Origin: Liolophura sinensis
Taxonomy: Eukaryota; Mollusca; Polyplacophora; Chitonida; Chitonidae
Assembly (NCBI RefSeq): GCF_032854445.1
Contig: NC_088306.1
Span: forward strand, 24,773,764 to 24,837,763
Direction: 5' to 3'
Length of the DNA: 64,000 nt
Part shown: one piece after another, positions 21,940 through 34,977 of the stretch
Numbering within the stretch: position 1 is the stretch's first letter
Layout: each line of letters starts with the position of its first letter
Notes under the pieces: model-generated
The model's input: the letters and a program-made list of their open reading frames with translations, nothing else
What the model was told of the DNA's origin: nothing
The model's database searches: none
Made by a program: the position numbers and the translations under genes

Positions 21940-22844
21940 GCGTAACACAAGCCGCCAAAGAATTAAGAATGTATATAAAGTACTAAAATAGGACGAAAAC
22001 GTGCAACAAGAACCAGGCAATAATTTTCAGTGATGTTAGAACTGGCAAAATATGTTCTATGCGACTGGGGTGAAATCAGCATTCAAATCATGTACCATGC
22101 TACACATGAATTAATATACGGTCAAGATTTATTGTGCGATTTATCATTGTTCTCCATGCATAATATCAAATACATGAAACACTTTTAACGTGTCGGTAAA
22201 GTCACGCATGCTATCTGCGCGTACTTCACACTTCCGTTTGAAGATCATATGCATATAATGCATCCGTCAGTTGACGTTAGGTTCTCTCCAGTCCGTTGTA
22301 CTACATAACTGACCTGTAATAACGAGTGCATCAGTAGAGTAATTTGCCAAGTACCCGTTATTTTGCATAACACAAATAAAAGATTTTATCCCACCATATC
22401 AGCAGAGACACAAGCTTTATAGTGGTTTTTGCTAAAAATATATTTACGCTTCGCAAAAGCAATTAATGTTCTTTTGAAGTTGCATGCATTTGTTGGAATT
22501 TGCACGATAGATCATTTCTTCGCCATATATTAATTCATTAGTTTAAAGTGGTAAGGTAGGAATAGAGCACGAGAGTTCTGTTCCTTCATAAAATACACAA
22601 CATATTTATACACAGAACAAAGTATGACAATTAAGAGAAGAAACATGTGGGCATGAAAGGAATGTGGCGTACATATGAAGTTCTCCTCAGACAAGTACAT
22701 AAGGAATTCGATTCAATATTTTGCTGCAAGAGACAACTGGAATTTATGGAAGATATGTGAATTTGCCTTCGTAAAGAGGAGTGGTTGTGGTGAGGTCCGT
22801 TGTAATACCTGGTGTGGCCAGCTGGTTGATCCTTCATTACAAGT
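21940..22844. other. Unannotated stretch
   Basis: Nothing recognisable. Confidence 0.3.
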
Positions 22845-22940
22845 GAGAGAGTGCTTGGGGCTTAACGTCGTACTTGACAATTTCAACTGCTCTTTCATCT
22901 GGTACTCCTTCACTGAGACGACTTACCGAAGGCAAGTATG
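22845..22940 (-). mobile_element. SINE-B fragment
   Basis: GTGCTTGGGGCTTAACGTCG, TACTTGACAATTTC, then TCACTGAGACGACTTACCG and GGCAAGTATGCCTTG, the last block shared with the copy at 8.2 kb. Confidence 0.7.
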
Positions 22941-22954
22941 CCTTGCTGCAGTAA

Positions 22955-23020
22955 CAAATTACATTCTAGCATCACTCAGACAATAGACTTTTTGTTAAAA
23001 CTAACATAGTTATTTTTTGA
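22955..23020 (+). mobile_element. MITE-like family M, single end
   Basis: TACATTCTAGCATCACTCAG, ACAATAGACTTTTTGTTAAA match the right-hand end of the element at 29.58-29.83 kb. Only one end is visible, next to SINE-B. Confidence 0.6.
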
Positions 23021-25299
23021 GTGTTCTGCACCCATAGTTCTGCACGCATATGATTCGCTTTTAAGTCTGTTAAGTTAACAAGCTATCTCCATTGATTGTA
23101 AAACCCGTCAAATATATTTACTGCGTTCAAATAACTTAAAAGAAAATATAAAAAAAAGTAAATATAATTTCGGGAACAGTCTTAGTGGTCTTACTTAATT
23201 CTTATTGACTGTGTTTCCTTAAGGCCCATTCTAAAAGATAAAATGCCCAAACATATAACCGATCAACGGATCAACCGACACGAAGACAGAGCGATTTTTG
23301 AGGTACTTTGACGCAGCTAAAAGCGTATATACAAATGCGTCCACACAGAGCTTCTCAATTCTATATACCATCATTCCTAACCAATTCGACTTAGTGACTG
23401 AGTGGTTCGGTGTTACCAAAACATAGGTCCCAACTTTAAGCTAAGACCTGCACTCACATAGTTTCAAAAAGATCTAAAACTTTTTCACGACAGACTCTTG
23501 TAAGTTACTGAACTACATGTACAGGTATTAAAATACTTAATCAAAGACATGGACGTAAGGAAATACTACTGAAAACATAGTGTCACAGATATAAAGGTAT
23601 GTATGTCTTCAATCAAAACAGGTTTTATAGCAAATAAAGTTTTGCCAAATAATACACCATACTAAACTAAGCATCTGTCAAAAAAAGGCAGTACGATAAT
23701 GTACTTATTTCCCTGTTGTCAATTAACACCTAACAGTAACACTGCAACACAATAAAAAACATAGTCGTTAGACAAAGTTTTAGCTAATGTTTTAATTTAT
23801 ATATCTGTTATATTTACTACCGTCCTTTGGCACATCATCTGAGAACTTTCCCACATCTGACGTACAGATATGCATTGCATTGCTGAAAGACAACGTTGGG
23901 CCGCAAGATCGTTGTTGACTGCTTGTTGTCAACAAGGTCCGACGAAAAATACGAGCGGGGCAGTACACAAATTCCACGCCCAAGATCGGGCTCGAATCCT
24001 CTTGTGTTCTAACGATGGAAAGACGTGAATCTTAAACACTCTGTCACGGTTTGTATTGTAATATTAGCATATTTCCTTTTCACACAGCCATTTAACCCCC
24101 ATTATGCAAATGATCCTGGCTGAGCACCCTCTGTAGATTTTTCACATAAATAATCTCTGATGGGTGACGTCGCGTGTTCGAGCACAAGGTTAAAACCATT
24201 TTCTCTTTTAGAGATCAATTTCTCCTGACCAGATAAACATTAAACGCAGCTCTTAAGTCCTAGTTAAAGGCATCCAATGTTACTTTTAACATTATTTTGC
24301 GGACTACTGGTTTGGTTCAAGGCAACATCATCCTAAATCAAACTAGAACTCATATGGGTTTAGAGGGCCTGGTTATTGTGCAGTGCAATTGCAGGATTAT
24401 AAGATATTAGCCGCACGAATGTTGGTCAACTGATCTAACGATGAACTGACGTACAGAGCAGTACTGACCCACACTGACCAGTGGTATTAAACGCTGTGTG
24501 CAAAGATATGTGACTATCGGCTGCAAAACATTAGGTTTTAGACGATGCTGTTGTAATATTTTTAGGACCTAGGAAGATGCAGGAGCTTTGACGTAGTGGA
24601 TAAGTCGAGAGCAAACCTGTAATATTGAACCTAATTTCGGTAAATCGGAGCGATGCAGTGGTTTATCTTCGGCAAACAAAATGTTTGTCTCCAGAAAACA
24701 ACACACAACTAGGCAGGTTTATGTACCCAAATAGAAGAAAACCTCCCGGAGATGCTAAAACACACGGCGGCAGTACACTCTAAAACTGGAACTATTTTTG
24801 TAAATCGGTGACAATTTTCACCGGCTCAGAAATGTCCTCACAGGACTCTGTCCGCTTTGATTCCAAAACCCAAAAATCTAAATTTGCTACTTTTACACTT
24901 TGGAATATAAAAATATTTGGACTTTAAGCTGTGCGTGATGTTTACAAGCATCGTGGCAAATGGGTCATTGAAATGAAGAAAATAAGAGGATGACAGACAA
25001 TAAAAAATAAATAAATAGGCAAGTATCGGGATTTTAGTCATGCCTGGAAAACTGCAAATGAAACGAAATGAAACTCAATTTAGTCTTAACGTCGATTTCG
25101 TCACGCCATTACTCGCTATAACGTATACGCTTACATACAGTTGAACAAAAACGAAAGACTGGGGCTTGTTTTGTATTGTTTTTCTACGTTAAAAGATCAC
25201 ACACAGGCTCAAACACAATTTCACAACACATACAAAATTGACCGGGTTTACTGTTTGTAAATAGAGGAAAGTTTTTTTCTTCTTTTATTATCTAATAGG
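23021..25299. other. Unannotated stretch
   Basis: AT-rich, all frames closed, no gene or clear repeat. A tRNA-T-arm-like GGGCTCGAATCC lies near 23985 but no tRNA can be folded around it. Confidence 0.3.
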
Positions 25300-25409
25300 G
25301 TGAACAACCTGCGGATGGTCGTGGGTTTTTCCCGGGCTCTGCCCATTTTCCTCCTGCCATAATTTTTGAGTACGGCGTAAAACACCAATCAAATAACTAA
25401 ATGAATGAA
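25300..25409 (+). mobile_element. SINE-A 3' fragment
   Basis: CAACCTGCGGATGGTCGTGG, GCCATAATTTTTGAGTACGG, CGTAAAACACCAATCAAATA. A 30-bp deletion fuses CATAAT to TTTGAG. Confidence 0.8.
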
Positions 25410-26857
25410 ATAATATGGTGTTTTTATTGCTGCAGATAAAGTCAAATAGATTCAATGCGATGTACATGTGACATACTGTTCGTTGTCAGTTGCTCCCATA
25501 TGAATCGTGTTGAACTAGCTTGCTTAAAAGTTAGATATAACTCAACCTTTTCTGGGTTATCGGATGTTTCTAATTTAGACTGTCTTTGTTTATGGACTTA
25601 TGGATTTATCGACAGAACTTTATATTAGCGGGGAATTCAGTGAAAGACGTGTCTGGATAGTTTGGAGACGTTGGGGGTACGGTTATGATGGTGACAATTT
25701 ACAAAAAATTATTTGTCAGGTTAGTGACTAAGTTTTCCCATATGTGACAAATTGATACGGCATGTTCACCCTAGCGGTGGAAGACAAGCTTTCTTCTAAA
25801 TACGCACACTAGAAGGTTCAAATACCCCTCGACTCTTGTCAATAACCTGTTGTCAATTTGGCTCTACAAACAACTCTGAGAGAGGGAAATATCCTCGTCA
25901 CTTTAATTGGCTGAAGACTTTAGCTCGTTACGTATACATTGATATATGGGACATGGGTTCATCAAATTGACATCACACAAAATTATGTAAGTCTTGCCAG
26001 CTACATATCAACAATTAAGAATTCAGTGTTTTGGAGACGTATTGTTACGATACTCCTTAAAAAAGGACTATTTTTTCTCGTCACTGCCACAGTTAATCAG
26101 TTAGCTAAACAGCTTGAGCTACTTACCCTTGCTCAGCTCAACGGTTTTCTGCGCTTCTAAATATGCCAAAAATTAATGCATGAGCTCTGTGAATTACCAG
26201 AATTGTGAAATGTCTATATTTAAGAGGGTTACAAATGTTTTTCTTTTCAGACCAGGAACCAGTCTTGAAAAGCATTTACTTAACCAACTACGTGTTTGTT
26301 GCATATAGGTACGCACACAAAAGTGCTTTAATATCTGTTTCACCTGGTATACACCTATATATACCTATATATACCATGATCCTCAAAAAAATAATTGCAC
26401 ATAACACCTGGGATAATTCTGGCCCTATGAGTTTCCATTTCCTGCCACAATGTCATCAAATATTGAATAATGTGTACCTTATTGTTGGAAATCTTAATTT
26501 GAATTAATAAAATTGTGGAAAATAGATTTTAATATACCGGAGTTCTTTTCGGTGTTTTCTGCCATTCCACCTGTCAGACTGGCATGCATTTCTTCGACGA
26601 CAGACAGAGGTCAAATACTCGATAATGAAAGTGGCTCCTTTGCCAACTTGTCCGCCCATTCCTGAAGACCTGTAATACTTGAGTGCTCAGACGCATAATC
26701 AAAACAAACGTCAATTCTCTGAAGGAACAATTCAATGTATAAATCCAGTAAGCTTCTCTAAAAATAAATAGACAAATACTCATTTTTCACAAAAATTTGA
26801 TTACTACTGTCACTCTGCTTAAGGGGTCTGGAAGCACAACAACTCTTATTGTATGGT
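25410..26857. other. Unannotated stretch
   Basis: No gene supported. Short frames at 25939 and 26205 show no domain; the second contains imperfect CCTATATATA repeats near 26350-26375. Confidence 0.3.
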
Positions 26858-27025
26858 TTATTTTATTTATTTATTTGATTGGTGTTTTACGCCGCACTCA
26901 AGAATATTTCACTTACAAGACGACGGTCAGCAATGTAGTGGGAGGAAACCGGGCAGACCCTGAGGGAAATCCACGACCATCTGCCGGTTGTCGACAGATC
27001 TTCCCACGTGCTGCCTGAGAGAGAA
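26858..27025 (-). mobile_element. SINE-A 3' two-thirds
   Basis: Tail (TTTATTTATTTGATTGGTG), GCCGCACTCAAGAATATTTC, ACTTACAAGACGACGGTC, GGAGGAAACCGGGCAGACC, CACGACCATCTGCCGG, CTTCCCACGTGCTGCCTGAG. The head is replaced by unrelated DNA that carries a hairpin. Confidence 0.8.
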
Positions 27026-27109
27026 TTTTGGCATGCATAGCCTGGTATACCAAGAAGTGCAGCATGCGCCTTGGGAGCCGGATGAGGTAATCTCGTCCAG
27101 AGCTGCACA

Positions 27110-27183
27110 GGTCGAGACCAATGGCACGAGAACTGGGCAAATAGCACGGGAATGATACTGTCCTCGTGCCGTTGGTCTCGACC
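27110..27183. other. 23-bp inverted repeat, 28-nt loop
   Basis: The arms 27110-27132 and 27161-27183 pair at 21 of 23 positions, sharing GGTCGAGACCAA and GGCACGAG with their complements. The loop is 27133-27160. GC-rich arms in AT-rich surroundings. It could be a transposon end, a folded-back duplication or an RNA hairpin. Confidence 0.7.
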
Positions 27184-29577
27184 CGAGATGTCCTCAACAA
27201 GCTTCCATAATGCGCAGTAAAACCTTTAAAATTTTTATAAATATATATAGATTTATATAAATCTATTTTATAGATATAGATATATAAGTATTCAAAAGGC
27301 CAACGGACATTGGAATTTGATCACTTAGAGACGTCTGTAAGAAAATCAGTAGATGTTCACTTCATTAGTTTTCAATTCATGTCTCTAGAACAAGGGGAGA
27401 CAACACCAGATGTTATGGGACTCTATGATGCCAAACCGCACGACGGGAGAAGCCAGCAGAAATCTACTGCCACAAAATGAATGAAATTAATAAATTATAC
27501 TTCCGCACTAATTATGTTATTTATGTTACTTGCCTCTTTCAAACTGGACAAAAGTGTCATCAAACAACTAGAAATTTGAACACTGTAGAGAACTTCGAGC
27601 ATGGATGCGTCCTGCTGTTTTGCACTTAGTCCACGCGGAGGGTTATATATGAGTTATGGCGTTACGCCCTTGATTCCCATGTGAATGATCGTTGCACGGT
27701 TGACCAAATCGCACCGACAGCTCTTTGTCATGCTCTGTTAGATTAGTATGAAGGAGGATGGTGTTTTGGTATCTAACAACAAAGGACATTTTATGGATAT
27801 TTGGTAAATAGCTTAGGGCTGTATTTTTTGCAGATCGATTATACACAGCCCTCGTTTTTTTTTTGTTTTTTTTTATCACAGATAGAATTATTGGAGTGAT
27901 ATTAACCGACAAAAAAAATATGCTTACGCTCATTTTTTGGTTCAGTCTTTTTTCCTTTGTAAGCCCTCATGACACGTGATCACTCATCGAGTGTCGTCTG
28001 CTGACCATGATTCAGAATGGCGGCTGTCAGTTGCTTGCTTTATTTTTCGAATACTCTGTGAGGCCAACTCCCTTATCATACAAAGTAACTGGTTTCAACT
28101 TTCTTACCATAATTAGTACAACCAACTGCGTTTATATAATCTTGTTTCAAAAACCTGTGTTATTGCTTTGTCCTTTTCAATGCACAGCACATTGTATTTA
28201 GCGTGCAACTTGCCAGAAAATTTTTGATCAGTTCAAGGCCAAATTTTAGCCCGTCAGTTCACCAAGAACAAAAATGTTTAACCTCAGATTGACGCTTTCA
28301 GATAATTAGATATAATTACGCATAAGTAAATAAAGGGAAACTCAGGACATCCCTTTCCTCCTGTAACAAAGCGGATTAATGCTGTTTTTTGGGGGTTTTC
28401 TTTTTTTTTTTTTTTGTTTTTTTTGGGGGGGTGGGGGGTGGGGGTGTACTGCAAGGATAGAAAAGAAAACGAAGTATTTTTACAGACGTTTGCACGGAAC
28501 GATATTTGTAGCTCTTCAGAGCTATAAGTTAATTTGGCATAACTTCTTGCATATATGATGAAAGTATTTAGTTCGCACTTGGTCGCAATGTAGCCAGACA
28601 ATCGACCACATAATTTCTTTGTTAATATATGATTTCTTTCTGTATATATGATTTATATCTAAATTATACATAATTTCTTTCTATATATATGCTAAAAGTA
28701 TTGACTTCGGACATTTCCTGTGTAGATAGACACTCAGCCTCAGAAACCAGCAACCATACTCCCACCAGCGATTGAGTCTCTCACTACGCTTTATTTACAT
28801 CAATGTGTCTACTAGATAAGATTGACCTTTGTAGCCTGTGTAACACACGTAGGCTTAGCCTCACCACTGATGTCCTGGGGCCGACAGAATCAGTATTCGT
28901 CAATAAAATTGTTTCGTATGTCTGTTAAAATAGATAATATGCATAGATAATATTTAAATTTGGTTTAAATAAAAACAAATGCTGTAACAGAATGTCTGTG
29001 TCTTCCGACATCACTTCCTGCCTCATCACCATGACCCCAGTGATCTCGGAGTTGTTCAAGATCTCTGCACAATATTTCCCATATGGTGGAAGCAGTGATG
29101 TATACCCAACGTAGAGATTGGCGCATGCGCTGTAAGTACGATGACTAGCAGCCTGAAGAATTGATTTCAACCAGTGTCCCCCATGTTTAATTGCCTAACG
29201 CATGGGTATCCACACGTTCTTTGTCATGTTTGGATAAGACAGTTTTAATTTGAACCCAGAAAATAAGCCGCCTGATATAACCCGTTCTTAATCTCAAAAC
29301 TCCCACAGCGAAATGATATGGCTGTTTGATGTCCGTGAGCTCTTAAATCTTAAGTTGTATTTACGTAGAAATTTGAACCCAAGTAAATATTGTAAGCAAT
29401 TTTAATAAGTCGAATGTTGATTCCTTTTGTTGCGACTTGCTCGTGTGAAACGAACATTTTTACGACGAACTGTACTTGATCTCGTCAGTGATGACGTCAT
29501 ACAAATCACGCTTGTAATGCTCAAATGTTTTCAAAGCTCTACCATTAAATGTTGGGACTATGTAACAAAAGTATAAA
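27184..29577. other. Unannotated stretch
   Basis: No gene. Contains a TATA-rich palindromic stretch at 27236-27290 and a T-tract followed by G-runs at 28390-28446. A stop-free stretch on minus (about 28925-29170) begins after a possible acceptor ATTCTTCAG and has mixed codon use, but the peptide is unknown to me. Confidence 0.3.
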
Positions 29578-29828
29578 AAGTGAAAAAATTAATCTGTTAA
29601 ATTTAAAAGAAAGTCTGTTGTCTAAGTGATGTTAGATAATTAATATACTTATTAAATATTCTATTAAATAGAACACACGTATTCTGTTCCTCCAACAAAA
29701 GGATTCTCTCATACTAAAAGGAGAGTAAGTTGAATATGACAGAATATTGTGTTATAATAACAGAATACATTCTAGCATCACTCGGACAACAGACTTTCTA
29801 TTAAAATTCACAGATTACCTTTTTGCCA
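29578..29828. mobile_element. MITE-like element M, copy 1
   Basis: Left end 29590-29636 and right end 29772-29818 are inverted repeats of about 47 bp, sharing AATCTGT, GAAAGTCTGTTGTC and AGTGATG with their complements. The centre is AT-rich with no frame. The whole is about 230-250 bp. A second, oppositely oriented copy lies at 60.55-60.81 kb and matches internally too (GAATATGACA, GTTATAATAACAGAATACA). Long terminal inverted repeats, small size and no coding capacity fit a MITE. Exact ends and target duplication were not resolved. Confidence 0.7.
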
Positions 29829-30828
29829 TTATTAAGCCACATCAGAATACGCAGAGGACATGCATTCATATTTTGATATGACCCAACGGTAACCAACATC
29901 TCTGGACAAGCTTCGTAACTATCCAAAGTACTTTTATATGTTTATGGCTTTGGGTGAGAACAGCGGATAATATTTGATCAGAGCATACAAGTGCGTACCA
30001 TTCAAAGCTCATGTACACAGAGCCATGCGGAATACACCTCGTGCAGGCACGTGGGAACTCGGTTACTGTCTAGGTCAAAGACGATGCGAACTTACGCCTT
30101 TCACGGTAAACAGTTGATAACAAAGGTGGAGAGACAACTTCTTCTCGTATGGAAGCCTTTTGCGGACATTCCTTTTTCTAGACCTCTGTATCAAATAAAA
30201 CGCTTGAAAACATAGAGAAATCAAAACTAAAGGTTATAAAGACATCTAAGTACATGGTAGTGTCGCTGTCCACGCCCAGAAGAAATCCCCAGTAGTTTAG
30301 AAAAAGCAGTGATACACTGCGAAGATTTCCGTAATCTCCCTTTCTGCAGTTTCATATGACAACTCCCTATTTAGTGTTATTCTGGCGCAGTTTATCAAAC
30401 ATCTTATGAGATGGAGTTTGGTTTGAAAGCCGATTTTTTTTCCCGATAATCGCATACGGATCGTTCATATTATAGGTCCACAACACATGATCAGTTATTT
30501 ATTTTTATTCCCTAGGATTTTCATACAATAACAGATTGTTTATAAAGTACACCGTAATAAATGAGTTGATTCAATTTAGGAATCAATTTCAGCGTAAAAT
30601 TTAAAGCTAATTAAAGCAGTGCCGGTAGTTAAAAACTCATCTCGTGTTACAGAATTACAGATTGCCATCATTTCATGGATATAAATTGGGAGTTTCAAAC
30701 AGTTCTTGTAGCCTATATTGTTTGTTTCGCTTGCGCTCTGTTCATATACAGAAGATAATAAACAATATGAGCGACCACACAAATGATTCGATAGTATCTT
30801 GTCTTGTCCAACATGTTAGACATACAAT
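29829..30828. other. Unannotated stretch
   Basis: No gene. The part around 30655-30730 shows faint similarity to repeat E (GATTGCCATCATTTCATGG, CAAACAGTTCTTG), too weak to call. Confidence 0.3.
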
Positions 30829-30883
30829 ATAAATAAATAAATAAATAAATAAATAAATACATACATAAATAAATAAATAAAAT
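30829..30883. repeat. (AAAT)n microsatellite
   Basis: About 13 tetramers AAAT with one ACAT interruption. No SINE body precedes it on either strand, so it is not obviously a SINE tail. Confidence 0.9.
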
Positions 30884-33292
30884 ACACAACAAAAGAAACA
30901 TAGAAATGAGTACTTAGTCTATATATCTTGCGGTGATACAGCTGAACAAGTAACAAACATGACGTTTAAGACCAAAGCCAACAAAAGCAATTCCATGCCA
31001 TGCAGCCATAGCTCTTTAGAGACGACAGAGTAGATGTATTTCGATGTGTGTATTTTCCATTTCATCTTTCTTGTACATACAATGTATTTTTGGTAAAGGA
31101 AATATACCGGATTACATGTACGGAGAGCGTTTTCAGTAGTGTTGTATTATTTTCCATAGAATTTGTGCATTATATTTCTCATGGGTGTAGTCCCGTTTTT
31201 ATATATGTATCTACGTATATGAAAAAAGAATACAATGAAGCTGACAAGGATTAGATTTGCATATCACAAGGCTGAAAACTTCTTACTATGTTTGGTGGAA
31301 TCCGGACAGTGCATAACAAAGGGACATACGTGCTTTCAAATCGGGTTAAATTGCAATACAGAGTTATTATTAAGGTGAGATGTTGACTGAAGGCGTTTCT
31401 GTGGGTAAGGTAGACCATAAAAAAAGCAAAAAGCAAATCTATAATATACATCAGACACAAGCAGACAAACACCATCCTTACAAAATCATATTCAGCCTGA
31501 CATACTTCAAATAAAATGGGATTACCTCTTTTTCTAAAGTTGACCCTTTTTGCAGCTGCAGGGTGAAGCGGTAGAGCTAGGACAGCAGCGTGGGAGTAAA
31601 TACATACAGTTCATGTGGAGCGCTGTAGGCGTTTGCAGGAAAGCAAACTTCAAAGCTAGCGAGGTGGATAACAGCAGATTAGGTTGTGGAACAGTGTGTT
31701 AGTTTGCTCGCTAACGTCGGTCACAAAAGTAAAGTTAACTGCTTGTAGCAGACACATATCAGCATTGACACATTTTAACACAAGGTGGTCATGTGAGTCT
31801 TGATTCAGTCACAGCAGACTGACACTGGGCACATGATTATTTGGCCCTTCTTTCTGACATAGATCCCCGGGCGTAGAAATACCAAGAATTGCCAACTTTA
31901 TGCTGAGCTTTAGTCATAGTTGAATTCGAATCAAAGTCTCACGAGGCGAAGAATATAAGCTCTTGGCCATGGCTATGATGGTACATCTTATCGTTTCAAT
32001 TTTGACATTGTAAATTATCCTTACTTGGACAGGAATATACCGAAGGGCCCTGCATGTGGCGTGTAAATATCTCGACTTGTAGCATTTGTTAGAACCCGTG
32101 TGTTGTGTGTCCATTGTAATCAACGTCACAAGTTATTACTGCAAAATCTAGTATGTCCAGGTTATGATATCAAACGCCTTCACTTCAAGCTTGTCAGCTT
32201 TTACGATGAGTGTATTTCTCTTGTAAGTAAATATGGACAGATTGTCCAGAGTCTCTGGCACTCTGCTTCACTATTGTGTCTAATTCCGCTTAACTCTACG
32301 GGGCTTTAAATTCATCGTGTTGAATTAGGTCGCGATCTGAATACTGATTTCACTCATACCTAGCGCTTCTCCAACGTCAGTGAAAACTGCTGACTGCTCC
32401 TCTTTGCATGATTCCGCCCTGATTTCGTACTGTATATACTTTCTTACCTCTTTGCATGTTTAACGTCGGCATTGGCAGTGCAGATGAATACTACTATATC
32501 GGTATCAGCAGACAACGTTTCATTAGAAAACTTTCATTAATTAGTTTTTGTTTCAAATTTTTGTCGCAATGGAGTTAAATTTAGGAAAGTTACTTAGTAT
32601 ACACCACGGGAGAGGTTATATGGCGGCTAGCCGGGTACGTATATTTTTACTAAGTGACCGTCTTTTAACATATTATAGTAGATCTTCATTATGATATCCG
32701 AGAAACTGTGTAGGTTTGCTCTCAAAAGGGCATCTTTCAATATTCGCCCCACCTGTAAAGTGTGACCACATTACCCAGACCGACAGAGCGCACCTTAAAC
32801 TGTATTACATGACCCCTTCGTCGGCTCTAAACGAGAAAAAAAAACGAAGAAGAATAAGCGTTCATCTTTAAACCAAGGGACACAACTCTTGTCATGAGAT
32901 AACCAGTAGCCATCGCTTAATCAAAAAAAAAATATAAAAACATGGCCACTTTTAGCCTCAGAGTATTTGTTGGACTTAACGGGGACAAGTTTACCTTTGA
33001 ACAAACGGGCACCTGTCGGTTTGAATAGAGAAAGCGGAAACTACTGTCAGTAAACTTTTCAGCAAACTGGATGGTCTCATTTAACACAAGCTCACGAACT
33101 GCATGAGCTGTGCAATATTGGTCTACAATACAGACAGGCAAGTTCATCTGTGGCGTACACGTAAGTTGTCTTTAATTCTATTTAAACCTTACCCCAGTAA
33201 TGATTTTTATATCATTTTTTCAACATACTGGTTTCCAACGTTTTCACTGTTGATACTGCGGTTTAAGAGGTTTTTAAGCATAGACATTTAGG
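30884..33292. other. Unannotated stretch
   Basis: AT-rich, no gene, RNA or recognisable repeat. Confidence 0.3.
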
Positions 33293-33515
33293 GATTTAGC
33301 ACGTCAACACGGCACAATGACTCAGGAGCCTCTCACCAATGCGGTCCCTGTGAGTTCAAGTCCAGCTCATGTTGCTTTCCTCCAGTCGTAAGTGGGAACG
33401 TATCTGAGCAACCTATGGATGGTCGTGGTTTTCTGTCAGGTTTCCCCCCATCATAATGCTGGCCGCCGTTGTGTAAGTGAAATATTCTTGAGTACGGCGT
33501 AAAACACTAATCATT
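33293..33515 (+). mobile_element. SINE-A lacking the extreme 5' end and tail
   Basis: AATGACTCAGGAGCCTCTCA, CCAATGCGGTCCCTGTGAG, TTCAAGTCCAGCTCATG, ATAATGCTGGCCGCCGTTG, TGAGTACGGCGTAAAACACT. The first 20 bp of the head and the (AAAT)n are missing. Confidence 0.82.
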
Positions 33516-34557
33516 GTACTACTAGTACAAACGAATACCACTAGTTAAATAGCGCATGCTGATTTTACCTTTACTCCATGAAGTGTAGAGTGTACATGTA
33601 CACTGTACATAGGCCTGTCATAGTAGAGATCATTAGCGATCGTTTCCTTTATGTTAAAGAGTTGAGCCCGATCCTAGAAAACATATAAACTAAACAACAT
33701 TTTATGTTAGCTTCATTTATAGAAATAAATGCAATTAACTAAAAATCATCAAGCTTTAAAAATTGGACAAAAATGGGCAAATTTTAATTCCACTTTTGAT
33801 TAGGCCATTGGCTAGGATACCGACAGTTCAGCAAACTCTGAAAACTGCGATTTGTGTCTATTGCCTACGCTTCACGTGTAGCCTTAGCCAAGTCTTCACT
33901 CGGATAGTCTTTCCGTTTAGACCCGATTTAGGATGGTCGAATTATTATCACCGAAGTCTGATTTTTAAAGAACTCCCGCCTACAATCAGGTTATGTGCGC
34001 CGTAAACGTTAGTGCCTCACATCCGTGAAATGCTGTTTTACAAGCCCGCACACATGTATCTATCCATAGCGAGCGACTCTATAACCCTAACATCCAGTCT
34101 ATTGTATCGTGACAAATATGTTGATGTTAACAAGAAGAAAAAAAGGGTGTGTCGAAGCGGGAAGGATCTAGAAGGCTTGGCTCTATGTTTGTAGCGGGTC
34201 TTTGTCAACACGTGTAGGCCTTAACTTGCTTGTCATTGTATGACGCCGGCCTCAGTGGTGCCGGACTGTCATTATGTAATGTAAACAAGGGACTCAAGGG
34301 AGATAACTCTAAACGATAAAAATGCATTGTAGATGATAAAGCACGACCAACAGAGCAATAAATCGTATCGAAGCTATCTTTTTTTTTACCTATTTTTTTG
34401 TTTGTTTATTATTTTTTAGTACCACTGTCAAAATCACCGTCGTGTTATAGCCATACTGGTACTGTATCCACTGTATTTAACTTCTAAACAAGTTGTCTGC
34501 AATCTTTTCAAGAGAGGTCGCACACTTTCCAATTTTTTAACATCGGATGCTCACATT
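33516..34557. other. Unannotated stretch
   Basis: A perfect 16-bp palindrome AGTGTACATGTACACT at 33589-33604. Frames at 33763 and 34012 have no recognisable domain. Confidence 0.3.
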
Positions 34558-34865
34558 GATCCCGCGAGAGACAGATACGTGCAGGGGAAGGGATATTCAT
34601 CGATCCCACGAGAGACAGATACGTGCAGGGGAAGGGATATTCATTGATCCCGCGAGAGACAGATACGTGCAGGGGAATGGATATTCATTGATCCCGCGAG
34701 AGACAGATACGTGCAGGGGAAGGGATATTCATTGATCCCGCGAGAGACAGATACGTGCAGGGGAAGGGATATTCATTGATCCCGCGAGAGACAGATATGT
34801 GCAGGGGAAGGGATATTCATTGATCCCGCGAGAGACAGATACGTGCAGGGGAAGGGATATTATTC
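34558..34865 (+). repeat. 44-bp minisatellite, 7 copies
   Basis: Units start with GATCCCGCGAGAGACAGATA at 34558, 34602, 34646, 34690, 34734, 34778 and 34822, exactly 44 bp apart, and differ by only one or two bases each (CCCACG in unit 2, GAATGG in unit 3, ATATGTG in unit 6). Because 44 is not a multiple of 3, any reading frame shifts from unit to unit, so the peptides here are not a protein. Such homogeneity suggests recent amplification. Confidence 0.95.
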
Positions 34866-34868
34866 CCA

Positions 34869-34977
34869 CTTTTTTTGTTTGTTTGTTTGTTTGTTTTTGT
34901 TTTGATTTTTTTTTTGCGGTTGTTGTTGTTTTGTTTTGTTGTTGTTTTGTTGGGGTTTTTTCTTGTTTTTTTTTTTC
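34869..34977 (+). repeat. T/G low-complexity tract
   Basis: Runs of T broken by G, GTTT and GTT repeats, lying between the minisatellite and a SINE-A fragment. Confidence 0.85.

Noticed and set aside
23960-24060. Possible tRNA gene around GGGCTCGAATCC on minus
   Set aside because: Only a T-arm-like piece; no acceptor or anticodon arms can be formed.
26887-27200. Overlapping minus-strand frames of 66-95 codons
   Set aside because: They translate the antisense of a SINE-A copy and the adjacent hairpin.
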